Of a DNA stretch of 64,000 nucleotides, positions 22,741 to 33,719 are shown one piece after another (positions within the stretch are counted from its first letter, which is position 1; every line of letters begins with the position of its first letter). The DNA is from Peronospora farinosa (taxonomy: Eukaryota > Oomycota > Peronosporomycetes > Peronosporales > Peronosporaceae): the NCBI GenBank assembly GCA_947646735.1, contig CANTFK010000189.1, positions 1 to 64,000 of the forward strand, read 5' to 3'. Under the pieces are notes generated by a model. The model was given only the letters and a program-made list of their open reading frames with translations, was not told the origin of the DNA and did no database searches. A program made the translations under genes and the position numbers.

Positions 22741-23161
22741 TCGTCCAATAGCAAATTCTGCATATTATAATTACTATTATAGTAATTAATCTAGTGTAGA
22801 GTACTTAGAGTAAGACTATTCATAAAATCTTAATGCATAAATAAAATCAGTTCTTATTTTGAGTTTAAGATCGCAAGTCGTTCTGACTTGTTCTCTTGTG
22901 CACTTCGTGTGTTGGTTCTTTGAACCTTAAGCTTCTAGCTTGTTCTTGCACTCGGTGCGTTGGTTCTCTGAACCTTCAGCTTATTGCTTGACTGACTAAA
23001 AGTCTCTTTCCTAGTTCCTTAGAACAGGGTGACTTTAAGTCGTTTAATTAGTTCCTTAAAACTAAGTGGCTTTTAGCCTTAACTCTATTTAGTTCTCTAG
23101 AACTAAGAGGCTTTCAGCCTAAAGTCTTTTTCTGGCTAAAGATCTGTGTAGCTTCGCTACA
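22741..23161 (+). repeat. Family A 5' LTR, last 421 bp (identical to the 3' LTR)
   Basis: Corresponds to 29535-29955 with no difference that I can see over 421 bp, ending GCTTCGCTACA. It begins TCGTCC, repeating the TCGT that ends the left fragment at 21542. Confidence 0.85.
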
Positions 23162-23163
23162 CT

Positions 23164-23172
23164 TGGTAGCAC
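23164..23172 (+). promoter_or_regulatory. Primer binding site, element A
   Basis: TGGTAGCAC two bases after the LTR end, complementary to a tRNA 3' end GTGCTACCA. The same site follows the LTRs of element B (38166-38174) and C (47536-47544). Confidence 0.65.
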
Positions 23173-23221
23173 TTGTAGTCAATCCTACACCTGAGCCTTT
23201 AAAGACTGACCCTCTGTGAGG

Positions 23222-24223
23222 ATGGAGAATCAAAATCACCTCTCTGAGGCGCAACGACTCGCGCTAGATAAATTATCTGCGTTCGTTGGGCCCGACCAAA
23301 TCGAGGCCCTTTTGGCCCAAGGCCCGGAGGTTCTTAATGCTCGCCTTGAGGCCTTTATGCGTTATGAGGCAACGCTACTCGGGCAGGTCCATGACCAGGC
23401 AGCGTCAGCTGCGCCTACACAGTACATCCCGGTACCTGTGCCCGATGCAGAGCCAAAGGCTCGCCCACTCGTTTTAAACGTAAAGACCTTTGAGGGGAAG
23501 GAGGGAGAAAATCTTCTCCTCTGGATCCGAGAAGTTGAAATGGCAATGGATGCCGCCATGCTTGTATCAGATAAGCAACGAGTTGGCTTGGCCATTTCGA
23601 AGCTCGGTGGAAGAGCTAGAGAGTGGGCTCTAACGAGCGATGTCTCTGTAAATGCTGCATTCCCCACATGGGAAATGCTTAAAAAGCAATTAACTTGTGT
23701 GTTTGCACCGCCTAATCAGGCTTATCGTGTGCGCTCACGCTTCTTAGCTACCCGACAGGGTAAGAAAGAATTGTCGGACTATGTCCAAGAGTTGAGAACT
23801 CTCATTGCTGCTATGCAGCAGGACCCTCTGGCAGAGGAAGTCCGAGTAACCATTTTTATGGAAGGACTTCGTACTGGGGTCGCCAGGACGGAAGTTTTCC
23901 GTGTCCAGCCTTCGACTTTCGAAGAGGCAGTAAGCATAGCGTTTAACGCTGAATTTAATTTCAAATCTGCTCGCTATGGTCTGCCCTGGTATCAATCAAA
24001 TGCCTCTAACAGGGCGGAACCCATGGACCTCAGCCATGCTGAAGAAGCTGAGCTTCAAGCTGCTGAGCAGCAAGGTAACATCCGTAGATGTTACATGTGC
24101 GGAAGCACTAGGCATCTCCGCCCTAGCTGTCCGTTGCGAAAGCAACGTTCAAATCGGCAGAGCCGAAACCCTGCTCCTAGCCAAAAGGCGAGCACGGCAG
24201 GGGAAAACGTCAACTCCCAGTAG
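23222..24223 (+). CDS. Gag of gypsy element A, 333 aa
   Basis: First ATG at 23222 ([12 protein letters not shown]), 60 bp after the LTR. Contains a retrotransposon Gag domain ([59 protein letters not shown]) and a CCHC zinc knuckle [14 protein letters not shown] (C-x2-C-x4-H-x4-C), followed by a basic tail. It would form the virus-like particle and package RNA. Intact, ending at TAG inside the recoding hairpin; protease is in the -1 frame. Confidence 0.9.
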   Translation: MENQNHLSEAQRLALDKLSAFVGPDQIEALLAQGPEVLNARLEAFMRYEATLLGQVHDQAASAAPTQYIPVPVPDAEPKARPLVLNVKTFEGKEGENLLLWIREVEMAMDAAMLVSDKQRVGLAISKLGGRAREWALTSDVSVNAAFPTWEMLKKQLTCVFAPPNQAYRVRSRFLATRQGKKELSDYVQELRTLIAAMQQDPLAEEVRVTIFMEGLRTGVARTEVFRVQPSTFEEAVSIAFNAEFNFKSARYGLPWYQSNASNRAEPMDLSHAEEAELQAAEQQGNIRRCYMCGSTRHLRPSCPLRKQRSNRQSRNPAPSQKASTAGENVNSQ

Positions 24224-24244
24224 GCGCGGGGCGCCCTACTGGGA
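24202..24244 (+). promoter_or_regulatory. Candidate -1 frameshift signal at gag end (element A)
   Basis: Imperfect slippery heptamer G GAA AAC in phase (24202-24208), 6-nt spacer, then a perfect 10-bp stem TCCCAGTAGG / CCTACTGGGA (24215-24224, 24235-24244). The gag TAG is in the 5' arm. The -1 frame is open from just upstream of the site into protease. Confidence 0.6.
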
Positions 24245-25500
24245 AAGAACTAAGTTCTGTTGGATCTTTAGGAGGTAAAGGTAAACAGGGCTTAGCCCCA
24301 GGTGGTTCTGTGGATGCTCCCATAGAACAAGATTACAAGCCAGGCTTGTTGGTTGTGTCGGCAACCGTTAAGGGTTTTGAGAAACCATGGTCAATTTTAA
24401 TTGACTCAGGGGCGTCAGGTAATTATGTCCGACGTCGTTCCCTTGAAGGGAGTCAGCTGTATGCTGAGGCGCTAGAAGCGCAAGAGGGTGACAGTATAAC
24501 CGTGCGTCTCGCGACCGGTGTACGTGTCACCGTTCCTAAAGTTCCGTTGAACTTAGGTGTGAAGTTCTTAGACTTCAATAGCGTTGAACGCTGTCTTGTC
24601 CTAGATTTGGACTCGAGATATGATCTCATTCTCGGTATGGCCTGGCTGGAACGCCATGAGCCATGGATCGATTGGAGATCCAAAACTTTAGGCGCAACGC
24701 GCAATGTTCCTAGCGAAGCTTTGGAGAGTCATGAACCCACCTTCGCTAGGAAACAGAAGTGCTATTGGCGCGAGCCATTAACTGAGTCAGTTAGTGTGCT
24801 GGACATTGGAGTGTCTGAGTTGATAAACTCCAATGTCAACAATAATAGTGTCGAGCAGAGCTCAGTGACACCTAGTGGAACGGCACGTACTCCGTTGAGT
24901 GATACTCATAGTAATATTGAGACACTGGATGTCGGTAATGACATCGGCTCTCGTATAGAGCAAGTTAAGGTCGATGACCTTATTAGTGATATTAGCTGTA
25001 AATGCGATTCACTGGATGTCGGTAATGACATCGGCTCTCGTATAGAGCAAGTTAAGGTCGATGACCTTGTTAGTGAAGTCACTGGTACTAGTGACCCACT
25101 GGATGTCAATACTGACATCGGCTCTCGCATAGGGCAGGTTAAGGTCAAGGAATCTGTTGACCTTGGGGATGATGGTATCCCAAGGACTTTAAATATTACG
25201 GTCTCGTTAATGAGACAGCAGCGTCGCCAGATGACGGCTGCGAGACGTAAAGCGTGTGCTTTATCGCGTAGTAATATCAGTGACCAGTTGTACACCCTAG
25301 TCAATGGAGTGACAGGGGATGTAGATGGTGAGGTTGACCTTGAGGCCCTCCCATCATTAAATGCTCTCTTAGAAGTAGACGAAATGTCTGTGGATGAGTT
25401 TCATGAAGCCTTGAAGGCTGGCGCTCAATTCTATATGGTGGTCATTCGACCTAACCTCGAGCTGAACTCATCCTCGGATATCGATGAAAGCACCCCTTGA
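24224..25500 (+). CDS. Element A protease region with linker repeats (-1 frame to gag)
   Basis: Aspartic protease with [12 protein letters not shown] (catalytic DSG) and the flap/end motif [19 protein letters not shown]. It has no ATG near its start and is open in the -1 frame from within the gag end, consistent with synthesis by frameshifting. The C-terminal half carries three 87-bp (29-aa) repeats beginning at 24925, 25012 and 25099 ([18 protein letters not shown]). TGA at 25498 breaks the link to reverse transcriptase in this copy. Confidence 0.8.
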
Positions 25501-28349
25501 AGAGACAAAAGCGGCACTTAGTGCTTGTAGTGGGACATCTATTCTGAAGAACCCTTCAGATCCCTATTGTCCTTTAGTTAAGGAATTTTAGGGCGTGGTG
25601 TGTCACGATCCACCGTCAGTTATACCTCCTGATAGGGGTGTACGTCATGAGATTAACTTGGTTTCTGGAACCAAATACAACGTAACACGGCAGTGGCCTT
25701 TACCCAAAGAACATTGTGACGTCATTGACGAATTCTTTCGTGCAAAGCACGCGGCGGGCATGGTGCGCGAGAGTAAATCTCCGCACTCGACACCCACTTT
25801 CTGTGTTAAGAAACCGAATGGTAAATGGCGTATCGTTCATGCTTATAATAAGCTCAATGCAGCCACTATACCTGCACTGACGCCAATACCCAGGAAGTTG
25901 CTACATTGGGAAGCGAGGCCTCAATGCGGATCCCGCTAAGGTCAAAGCCATTGTCGATTTGCCTGTTACACAGTCTCAGAAAGACTTGCTTAAATGGCTT
26001 GGCCTTGCCAATTACTTACACAAGTACAGCGAAAATTACGCTGATTTGGCTCGGCCGTTATCCAATCTCCTTAATAGGATGTGGAATGGTGTTGGCATGC
26101 TGAACACGAGGATGATTCTCAAGCGGTAAAGGCCAGCCTTCTTCATGCTCCCATTTTGGCTTTGTCTGATCCTGACCGACCGTTTAGCGTCGTCTGTGAC
26201 GCGTCAAATTTTGCCATTGCCAGTGCTCTGTTACAAACAGATTATGAAGGTCGTGAGCGTGTCATCGCTTTTGAATCTCGCCTGCTAAAGTTGCAGAAAA
26301 GAACTTACCAGTTCATGACAAAGATAAGCCTTGCCATGAAGTATGCTATAGTCAAATTCAGATTTCATCTGGTGGGCTCAAAGCCTTTTGTGATCTATAC
26401 CGATCATGCGTCGTTACGCACTGCGACTCAGTCGCCGCATCTCTCGCAGAGAATAGCCAGTTGGCTGTCATTCTTTGCCGAATATAATTTCGAGGTGAAG
26501 TATAAGCCGGGCAAGCAAAATGCTTTGGCTGATGCGTTGTCACGCAGACCTGACTATGAGCTTTCTCATGTTACGACGTTGTCTTCTTCTATCAGATCTC
26601 GTTCGATCGGCGTGTGCTAAAGACGATCATTGTATAGCGTTGTTACATGCTCTTGGCAGTGATGAGTTTAAAGACTCGGACAATAAATGGTCGGTACGAT
26701 TACGTACGAGCCTCCATCGAAAATGTATCGATAAGGGGATGTTGTATAATTGTACAGATGTGGCGGATAATCCGCGTATTGTGTTTTCTCGTGATGAGAA
26801 CCTGAAGTATCGTATCCCCTCTACGAGGTAGATGAGACCGCCATCGGGGGTCTTTTTGGGTCGTGAAAAGTCTTATGGGGCAGTATGCCAAAGTTATTGG
26901 TGGCCCAAATTATACAAATGGGTGAGCACATATGTGCGTACGTGTGAAATGTGTCAGCGGGTGAAACCCTCGCCCCATCGGCAGCGCCGCTGGCCATTTT
27001 GCCTATTCCCACTGGGTGCTGGGAGTCCATTAGTATGGACTTTGTATTTGGCCTACCGAAATATTCGCACGGCTATACAGGTATTGTGGTCTTTGTGGAC
27101 CGCTTGAGTAACATGGCTCACTTAGCAGCTGTGCCAGACTCGATCGATGGTGTAGGTACAGCGGAGCTGTTTATCGATCGAGTGTTTCGCCAACATGGCT
27201 TGCCAGTGACAATTGTTTCTGATCGTGATCCTCGTTTTACGAGTAAATTTTGGAAGTCCGTCTTCCAGGTGCTAGGCACCCGACTGGACATGTCCACAGC
27301 GGATCATCCGCAGACCGATGGTCAAAGTGAACGCGTAAATCGCTTTGTTGAAGATATCCTCCGCAGTGTTTGTGCTGAAACGCATAAGCGTTAAAGCTCT
27401 ATGCTCCCTGTTGTTAAGTTTGCACTCAATAATTCCGTGCACGCCTCTACCGGCTGCACTCCGTTCTATGTGAATGGTCTCACACACCCACGCGTTCCGT
27501 TAACGCTACCACCAAGTGGTTCAGGGCTTGGTGGGGGAGAGTTTGCCGATCGGCTTGCTGATGTCAGGCCTAATACTATTAAGAAACAGGTGAACGCGTT
27601 TCTCGCAACGCGACTGAATGTCTTATGACATGTACGTGACGCAATGGCTGATAGCCATGAAAAACAAAAAGAATATGCGGATGCGAAAGGCAGAGGTTGT
27701 ATTAATGATTATGAGGTCGAAGACCAAGTATTACTTAATGCTAAAAATGTACCTACCAATGTAGTATCTGCTGTCTTTAAGACGAAGTTGCGTCCGCACT
27801 TTATCGGACCCTTTACGGTCATTGCCAAGAAAGGCACAGCGTATACGCTTAATTTGCCGCGCAATTGCGTGTTCTATGTCGGCATGCTCAAAAAAGTATC
27901 GGGATCCGTCCCAAGTAAACATTAAGGCGCTCGCACCGAGCCCATTGGCATTGTCGCGGGGCGAATCATCTGCACTAACAGGTCAAGCTGACCCTGTACT
28001 CGGGTTCGGCTCTCTTTCAGTGACTCAAGACGGGAGCTCATCGACTGCACATCCGCACGGAAAGAACGCACCTCTTGAACAAGCTCGGCATGAGCTTGTG
28101 CCGATACACCGGCCTCCCCCGGCTTTGCTCGATGCGAAGGGGAACCTACAGTTCCATGTTGAGCGTCTACTGCAGAAGCGTCGCCGCCATGGTCAAAACC
28201 AGTATCTGGTGAAATGGCGGGGTTATCCCGAATCATGGAATTCATGGGAATTTGAGACTCCCCTTCGGCAGGATTGCCCGTACGCCGTGGACGTTTTTGA
28301 GCGTCGTGCGCAGGGTCTGTCTGTTGGCGCTGACGCTTCTCACCAGTAA
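25501..28349 (+). pseudogene. Element A pol remnant: RT (palm deleted), RNase H, integrase, chromodomain
   Basis: In order: RT start (RGVRHEINLVSGTKYNVTRQ to LTPIPRK), then a deletion of about 420 bp near 25900 compared with element B, removing the YxDD catalytic region. Next is RNase H (VVCDASNFAIASALLQ, YTDHASLRTA, LADALSRRPDYE). Integrase follows: TCEMCQRVK zinc site, SMDFVFGLP, IVSDRDPRFTSKFW and GQSERVN (DDE intact in 26951-27394). Last are an SH3-like tail (LRPHFIGPFTVIAKKGTAYT) and a chromodomain (FHVERLL..YLVKWRGYPESWNSWE, about 28150-28260). At least six frame changes or stops. It cannot supply RT by itself. Confidence 0.85.
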
Positions 28350-28896
28350 GGGTGAGGGTAGGCGGGTTAGCGGCCTCGGGCTGTCGTGAACTCGCGGCTA
28401 CAGGGGTAGCCGAAACATTGGGCTGCTGGGCAGCAGGCGCATAATGCGTTCGTTGGGATTTCAATTTCCCCCGGGCCTTCAATTTAGCGTAATCGTAACG
28501 CATCTTCCGCTCAAGTCGAATATCTGCCACATCGGCACTTGCCCGTAGGGCCCACATGCTGCTTAAACGTCGCGCATAATGCGCCCAGCGGCTGAAAGCC
28601 GTGTCTTCTTCGTCCTCGGTTTCCCCCGCGAACAGAAGGATGGGAACACCCTTCATCGGAGGAACTGGCGCACCGCGCACTTGCCTATTAAGGCGTGCCA
28701 AGTATTGGCTTTGAGTAGTGATATGGGGCTCCAGATATCGTTGTCGAAGTGCCGTGCGTGTGGCAACATCCTCAGGTGAAATGGCCTCAGGCCCAATGGT
28801 CCAACCAGAAAGGGAATGCCCAGATGCTTCCTTTAGACGTTCTTCCACCGTAGGTGGCTTGAACCTGTACAGTCGGTGGTCCTGCAGCCGCGTCAT
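27922..28896 (-). CDS. Antisense ORF of element A, 324 aa, function unknown
   Basis: Open on the minus strand from 28896, overlapping the pol 3' end and chromodomain and extending about 550 bp beyond the pol stop. The reading frame stays open upstream to a TAA near 29090. Another frame then continues from an ATG at 29200 (MTHPGNESQTLRDLSEGDLD), so one indel may hide a longer N terminus only 110 bp from the 3' LTR. Features: a charged N-terminal helical part, a bipartite-like basic cluster (KRQRQQTDPAHDAQKRPRR), and a C-terminal heptad coiled coil (ELVQEVRSFRADVQSMSSRL). Possibly a nuclear oligomeric protein. No known family recognised. Confidence 0.6.
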   Translation of the reverse strand: MTRLQDHRLYRFKPPTVEERLKEASGHSLSGWTIGPEAISPEDVATRTALRQRYLEPHITTQSQYLARLNRQVRGAPVPPMKGVPILLFAGETEDEEDTAFSRWAHYARRLSSMWALRASADVADIRLERKMRYDYAKLKARGKLKSQRTHYAPAAQQPNVSATPVAASSRQPEAANPPTLTLTGEKRQRQQTDPAHDAQKRPRRTGNPAEGESQIPMNSMIRDNPAISPDTGFDHGGDASAVDAQHGTVGSPSHRAKPGEAGVSAQAHAELVQEVRSFRADVQSMSSRLESLKESRTRVQGQLDLLVQMIRPATMPMGSVRAP

Positions 28897-29297
28897 GTTC
28901 TTCGTTCGGCGCTTGGCGCCTTCCTCTTGGTCGATGGATCGCTGTTGCTGCTCGTCGAGTGGATTGGTAACCGTTACCGTTGACGATACGTCAGGCGGGT
29001 CACATACCGCTGTTAGCGCATCTGCAGCACCACGTTCAGGGAACGGATTCGGTGCATGACTAGTGTCTTCGTTACCCGTAGGTTAAAGGGTACCCATCGG
29101 GTTCCACAATGACGGTGTTACTTTCGTAATCAATCGCTTCGTCAAGGTCGCCTTCGCTAAGGTCCCGTAGAGTCTGTGACTCATTGCCAGGATGCGTCAT
29201 GTTGTGTGCCGTGAAATACCGTAAGGTTTGAAACGTTCGCTAAAGCACTACCTCTAACAGTAAAGATGTCGAGTGACATTCTATGGGAACGTCAGTC

Positions 29298-29310
29298 TGG
29301 TGGGGGAGGG
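29298..29310 (+). promoter_or_regulatory. Polypurine tract, element A
   Basis: TGGTGGGGGAGGG directly before the 3' LTR; plus-strand primer site. Confidence 0.65.
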
Positions 29311-29955
29311 TGTAACGGGGTTACACGACGGTTGTAGCGTCTTTCCGAGAGTTTACGGTTGAACTCCTCTTTGTATTGCATATAATGAATAATGATACTT
29401 CTCTTTAGAGAGGTATTGGTACATGTATGAGCGTTAAGATACGGTATTCGGTAATACCGTATCCTATCGACTAGGATTCGATAAATCGATAACACTGTAC
29501 TAAGTACATCATACACAGATGTTTAGACAATACGTCGTCCAATAGCAAATTCTGCATATTATAATTACTATTATAGTAATTAATCTAGTGTAGAGTACTT
29601 AGAGTAAGACTATTCATAAAATCTTAATGCATAAATAAAATCAGTTCTTATTTTGAGTTTAAGATCGCAAGTCGTTCTGACTTGTTCTCTTGTGCACTTC
29701 GTGTGTTGGTTCTTTGAACCTTAAGCTTCTAGCTTGTTCTTGCACTCGGTGCGTTGGTTCTCTGAACCTTCAGCTTATTGCTTGACTGACTAAAAGTCTC
29801 TTTCCTAGTTCCTTAGAACAGGGTGACTTTAAGTCGTTTAATTAGTTCCTTAAAACTAAGTGGCTTTTAGCCTTAACTCTATTTAGTTCTCTAGAACTAA
29901 GAGGCTTTCAGCCTAAAGTCTTTTTCTGGCTAAAGATCTGTGTAGCTTCGCTACA
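29311..29955 (+). repeat. 3' LTR of element A, 645 bp
   Basis: Bounded by TGTAAC and GCTACA. Contains an AT-rich palindromic stretch (TAATTACTATTATAGTAATT). Five bases outside the two LTRs (TAGTT, ATAAT) do not match, so no target duplication is visible. Confidence 0.9.
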
Positions 29956-30254
29956 ATAATGCAAGGGTAAAAGCCGAAACCATGTCGAAATCCGAGTAGA
30001 ACAATGAATTGCTTAGGCTTAGGCTGGTACAAGCGGAGGTAAGAATAGCCTCAGTTGTTGTCTTATACACCAAAGACACGAATGACATCAGCTGCCACAG
30101 ATTATCGGATGCCGCTAAAAAGTTAAGGAATTTGCACTGCTCTTAAGTCTGGCGAGAAGATACATGTTACGCGCTAAAACCATATGCTACACGTCCCCGT
30201 TGAACACTGTTTTCTCAGAACGGGAGTCATAAGAAGACACTTGAGTACTTAAGA

Positions 30255-30763
30255 CCTGTGGTACATCAATATGGCCCACCCTCTTAAATGTAATATCCAT
30301 GGATGGATTCACATTAAACGAGGATGACGCCCAGTTGGTAATGGGCATCATGGTGACGCTTTAAACAGACGTCATCAGCGAGCTTAGTATATATTTTAAG
30401 CTCGCACGTAGGGATACGCTTCTAAAGAGACGCGTAGTCAATCTTTGCATCATTCTAGTCAGTAGTTAATCTTTTAGTTAGTTTAAAATCTATTATATAT
30501 AAGTTAGTCTTAAATTTATTACATCACACTCACTGCGCACAAAATGCTGAATAAGCTTCTGCGTGTCGTTAGTGTAGCTTTTGTGTTAGCATTCGTTGCG
30601 CGGATCGCTCAGGCAACCGGCAACCGTTGGTATAGCGCTTCGGCGTCGACCAACAACCTTAACACCGCACGCGGAGGTAAGACAATTAAACCGCTTCCTC
30701 ACGCTGCTCGAAGGTGTGTGCCAGCGTAGCTCGTGGTGGTTTTCTTAATAAAACCCTTCTACA
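30255..30763 (+). repeat. Truncated LTR of a B-related family
   Basis: Shares the boxes ACATCAATATGGCCCACCCT, ATACGCTTCTAAAGAGACGC and GCACGCGGAGGTAAGAC with the LTR at 10937-11522. Its first third is missing. No gag follows, so it is a solo LTR fragment. Confidence 0.65.
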
Positions 30764-30769
30764 ATTAAT

Positions 30770-30840
30770 GTCTGTGGTCGTAGTAAACGTCTGTGGTCGT
30801 AGTAAACGTCTGTGGCCGTAGTAAATGTCTGTGGCCGAAG
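30770..30840 (+). repeat. 19-bp tandem array
   Basis: Three full copies and one partial copy of GTCTGTGGTCGTAGTAAAC. A related array in reverse orientation lies at 36584-36662. Confidence 0.8.
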
Positions 30841-33719
30841 TGTTAGAAATTTTGAACGCATGACAAAAAGACTTTACTTACGGACGCGTGCCAGACGCGT
30901 TTCGGCCCGCCGCTGCGGGCCTCCTCAGTGGCTTAACGATCGCAAAGTGATCCTTCTCAGTGCAGCGGCCTCTGCCGCTGTCACACAGTTTACCTATGCA
31001 TCGATCATTCTAGAAGTACCTTAAAATAGACTATTCTAGAACTTTTTAATAGACTTCACCGGCGTACATCTAGTACCCAGCTAGATACGAAGTTCCACTT
31101 TCCAACACGTAGTATTATTGTCTCCATAGCGAATTCCTTCTGTTATATATATAGCATATTTATCTGACATCTGATTTTATTTGATCTAGAATTTATGAAT
31201 CTGAAACTCGGATCAGACCTGATTCATTGTTTTGAATCAATCCAGATCGCCTCATTACCTTTCTTGGCCTCGATCCGTCGAAAGCACATCGGATGCAGCA
31301 AGATCTAAATGACAAGTGTACTCACAAGTCGCACATGTACATACATTCGTATGTACGAGCTGAAGCTAAATGGACTTTGCTGCCGCCATCTATCGAATGC
31401 AACCTTTAAGGTCGACGGAGTATCAAAATTACTGACTTATGCTTGCAGCTGCAGCTGCAGCTGCAGCTTTCGCCTTTTATCTTCTTGATCGCAGCCTTTC
31501 AACATTATCTGCATCCTTTTCACTGTCAAACGAGCCAAGCAATTCGTTTGACAAGTAAGTTTGGTCGTCAGCATCCTTTGCAATGCGCAATACGCCTTAG
31601 TGCAAGTGATGGAGTAAGACGTAAACTACTTGTTTTGGTATAATTGAGCCAGATTGAGAATGGTAGGCGAGGCGAGTCGTCTTTGCCGTCACCAAAGACA
31701 ATCACTATTTCTAACGAGGAATAGATGAAGTCTAAACAATCTGTACAGGTTTAAGTGCGCGAAAGCGTGGCTCGCTTTTGTGGTGCGTTACGTCAATTCT
31801 GCAACATATGTCTTCTACAAAACGTGTTGCAACGACAGAACGTTCGTACAATACAACTGCGATGCTTTAACTTTTTTTCGTAATCCAACGAAGGGGACGC
31901 GTGATCCCAATGATCTACCAATACATGGATACCGCTCATAACCTGGGCGAGAGGTCCCTTATCATGGGACCAAGGTTGAAGGCTGTGGCACCACGGAAGG
32001 CTGTGCAGCGTGTGAAACTGACTGGGAGCTATAGGCACAAAGTCCCGAGGTGTGGGCACGTCGACAAAGCAGCAAATTCAGCATTAACAATTTTTTGATC
32101 CTCTCCGTTCTGCCTTCGAGTGGTGGGCCCGTTCGCCGAGTGCGAACTCCAGTCCCACGAAGCGAACTCCCCCAAAACGTTATTCTGTCCGTTCCGATTC
32201 CGGCCGGAGTCAGGCTGACCCGTCTGGAAAGCCGATTTGGTACCTTCTCACTTTCCAAGCCCCAGCATGTTCTCAGGTTGGTCAAACTGTCCTACATCCC
32301 CTTTTGGGGTGTCTTCGGTAAAGCCCATCGGGTCGAGCAGCAGATGAGCTAGTGCAGAGGAGAACGACGTAGTCATGGCAGAACAGACATATCTAAATAA
32401 ATCATGAGGATCTAACAGACAGTCTGAACTATTTTAATTTGTAGCACGGCATCATATACATCTCTGAACAATATCTTTCCCATGTTTACGCATCGCCGGG
32501 TGGCCCAGAAATGAGCGTCAACTATGGTAAGGCTTCCAGATGACAGCATTACACAGCGACGATTCGTTTCCGTTACCGGTGCGGCCTTTCGTGCGCATTG
32601 CGCAGACGAACAACGCACCGAAAGGGCTCGATCTGATACAACCCTTATCGTTAGCTTCACGAAGTCAGCAGGTTGTATTCGGTCAAAATATTAGCGCGGC
32701 ATGATGCCGCAACCATTCCGCTTGTGACCGAGCCTACGTGTCGAGCAGACATCCGTCACGTTTACTCGATCTCATGTAAGCGACAATAACACTCCCCTTG
32801 CTCGAACATGATTTAATAACTTTCGTCTGAGCTCAGCCGTGCAGCATCGCAAACAATTTTCTCCGTAGTGATATATTCGATGACTAGTATTAAGAGGTCG
32901 TTAAGTATGTACAATCTAATCGAGCGACATTTGAAATATTACGGCCTATTTCGCGGCTTCATTTCTCTCGAGGCGTACATTTCATTATATTGACATCCGC
33001 TCACCGCAAAGTGCACTTTGTTGCGGTCGCTAGCGGATAAACGATCGTGATCATCCATTCTAATGCTTCGGGGGTTTTGAGCTCAACGCTATAGCAAGTA
33101 ATGACTGATTGCTCTCAACATCACTACTGTTGTCATCCTTCATGAGCACTTTTGACCAATGCCTCATCCTGGATAACCTTGTCGGTGAGGAACTGCACCC
33201 GTCACGTTTTGTCTAGCATATTTAGTTCTAAAGCTGCTGAACATATCCTGCGAGCAACGATTCAAATATTTAGGATATGCCTGAGCATCAAATAGGCAGC
33301 TGGTGCTCTCCAGCATTACGAGTCATGATGAGCTGCGCAACCAGCATTGGGGTCAACACATACAGAAACTTTTATGCATTATAGCATTTGCCAGACTATA
33401 ATAGATGGTAATAAAAACCTCCACTACTACGGAGAGGGTTGTCCTTCGTGCAGTCATTCGGCTCGTGCATTACTTACTGTCAAGTTGAAAGTTTTAACTC
33501 GTTTGGCCCAGCTGGCCGATCTTTTTTACCTACACTTGTGGCTGTAAACATGAACCTGTAGCTGCTTTCCAGATGCTTTTTGGCTACAGTTGTAATCAGA
33601 CAAGGCAGTCTCCGTCAGCTCCCTCTTGTCTGGCCGACCGGCGCGGTATCACTTTCACTTTTGCCGCACAACGCACATTTACTCCCATTCACTACACAGT
33701 CAGTCCGTCACAGCAAACC
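30841..33719. other. Repeat-derived intergenic region
   Basis: Includes a GC-rich hairpin (GGCCCGC / GCGGGCC near 30905), a short CAG-CTG microsatellite (31446-31470) and half of a dispersed repeat pair (31890-32400). No gene recognised. Confidence 0.4.
31890..32400 (+). repeat. Dispersed repeat, copy 1
   Basis: Shares several blocks in order with 34880-35370: CCACGAAGCGAAC (here) versus TCACGAAGCGAAC, the GGGGTGT-CGGTAAAGCCCA region, and GAGGAGAACGACGTAGTC versus GAGGAGAACGATGTAGTC. Diverged; element type unknown. Confidence 0.5.

Noticed and set aside
24200..24208. Claim of a canonical slippery site in element A
   Set aside because: The run GGGGAAAAC is suggestive, but in gag phase the heptamer is G GAA AAC, not XXXYYYZ; kept only as an imperfect site.
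31446..31470. CAG-CTG repeat as a coding or regulatory element
   Set aside because: Only about four 6-bp units in non-coding sequence; a simple microsatellite.
33573..33719. HSF start at 33573
   Set aside because: The 49 extra residues are poor in domain-like composition; the ATG at 33720 has better context and sits just before the HSF domain.
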